The translations under genes and the position numbers were made by a program. The notes under the pieces were generated by a model. That model saw nothing but the letters and a program-made list of their open reading frames with translations, ran no database searches and had not been told where the DNA came from. From contig CAYOZN010000019.1 in assembly GCA_964408455.1 (NCBI GenBank), positions 1-64,000 of the forward strand: a DNA stretch of 64,000 nt, written 5' to 3'. Of this stretch, positions 63,969 to 64,000 are shown one piece after another. Position 1 is the stretch's first letter. Each line of letters opens with the position of its first letter. Source of the stretch: CAYOZN01 sp964408455 (GTDB taxonomy: Bacteria; Planctomycetota; Phycisphaerae; UBA1845; UTPLA1).

Positions 63969-64000
63969 GGGGTTTTGACCGCGAGACCGGGATGTAGGCG

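Overview
The window is GC-rich, gene-dense bacterial chromosome. The best reading is a member of the Planctomycetota, probably a Phycisphaerae-like lineage. This rests on an incomplete but recognisable dcw (division and cell wall) cluster, DUF1570-type and YugP-type metalloproteases, a very large PAS-rich hybrid kinase with a sensor propeller, huge secreted proteins with cysteine-rich, FG-GAP and thrombospondin-3 modules, and many GTG/TTG starts. The placement is an inference; no rRNA gene is present. I recognised no tRNA, rRNA, CRISPR array, insertion sequence or prophage.

Layout. 1-1082: one doubtful small ORF and a mostly non-coding stretch with a strong hairpin. 1083-20873 (minus strand): the dcw cluster, read from high to low coordinates as unknown 520-aa protein, rsmH, double-LysM membrane protein, ftsL, ftsI, murE, murF, mraY, ftsW, murG, a 700-bp repeat-bearing gap, murC, murB, ddl, ftsQ-like, then two polytopic membrane proteins. 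murD, mraZ, ftsA and ftsZ are not at their usual places. 20939-25074: a GT2 glycosyltransferase, a TPR lipoprotein, and an overlapping pair of a zinc metallopeptidase and a Ddl-like ATP-grasp ligase. 25324-27912 (minus): a compact unit of D-amino-acid oxidase, GAF protein, HAD hydrolase and small membrane protein. 28024-36200 (minus): a YugP-like protease, a NarL-type regulator and a 2,202-aa hybrid kinase. 36597-39879 (minus): PrkA and a Lon-N-domain protein. 40133-42977: an RNase HII-like protein with altered motifs, a 36-aa hydrophobic peptide next to an outer-membrane-type protein, and a DUF962/Mpo1-like protein. 43175-58623: a 1,539-aa FG-GAP lipoprotein, a radical SAM protein, a 2,187-aa M6-like metalloprotease and a cysteine-rich secreted protein. 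58795-63968: trxB, a DUF1570 protease, purB, pyrE and rnc.

How it fits together. The first 21 kb encodes most of the cytoplasmic and membrane steps from UDP-MurNAc to lipid II (MurB, MurC, MurE, MurF, Ddl, MraY, MurG) plus the septal SEDS/PBP pair (FtsW/FtsI) and FtsL/FtsQ-like partners. MurE carries the DNPR signature linked to meso-diaminopimelate, so a Gram-negative-type peptidoglycan is expected. The second ligase and the D-amino-acid oxidase suggest further D-amino-acid or peptide metabolism. The secreted giants at 43-58 kb look like surface or matrix proteins. Three short palindromic or tandem repeat families occur between genes and are probably genome-wide.
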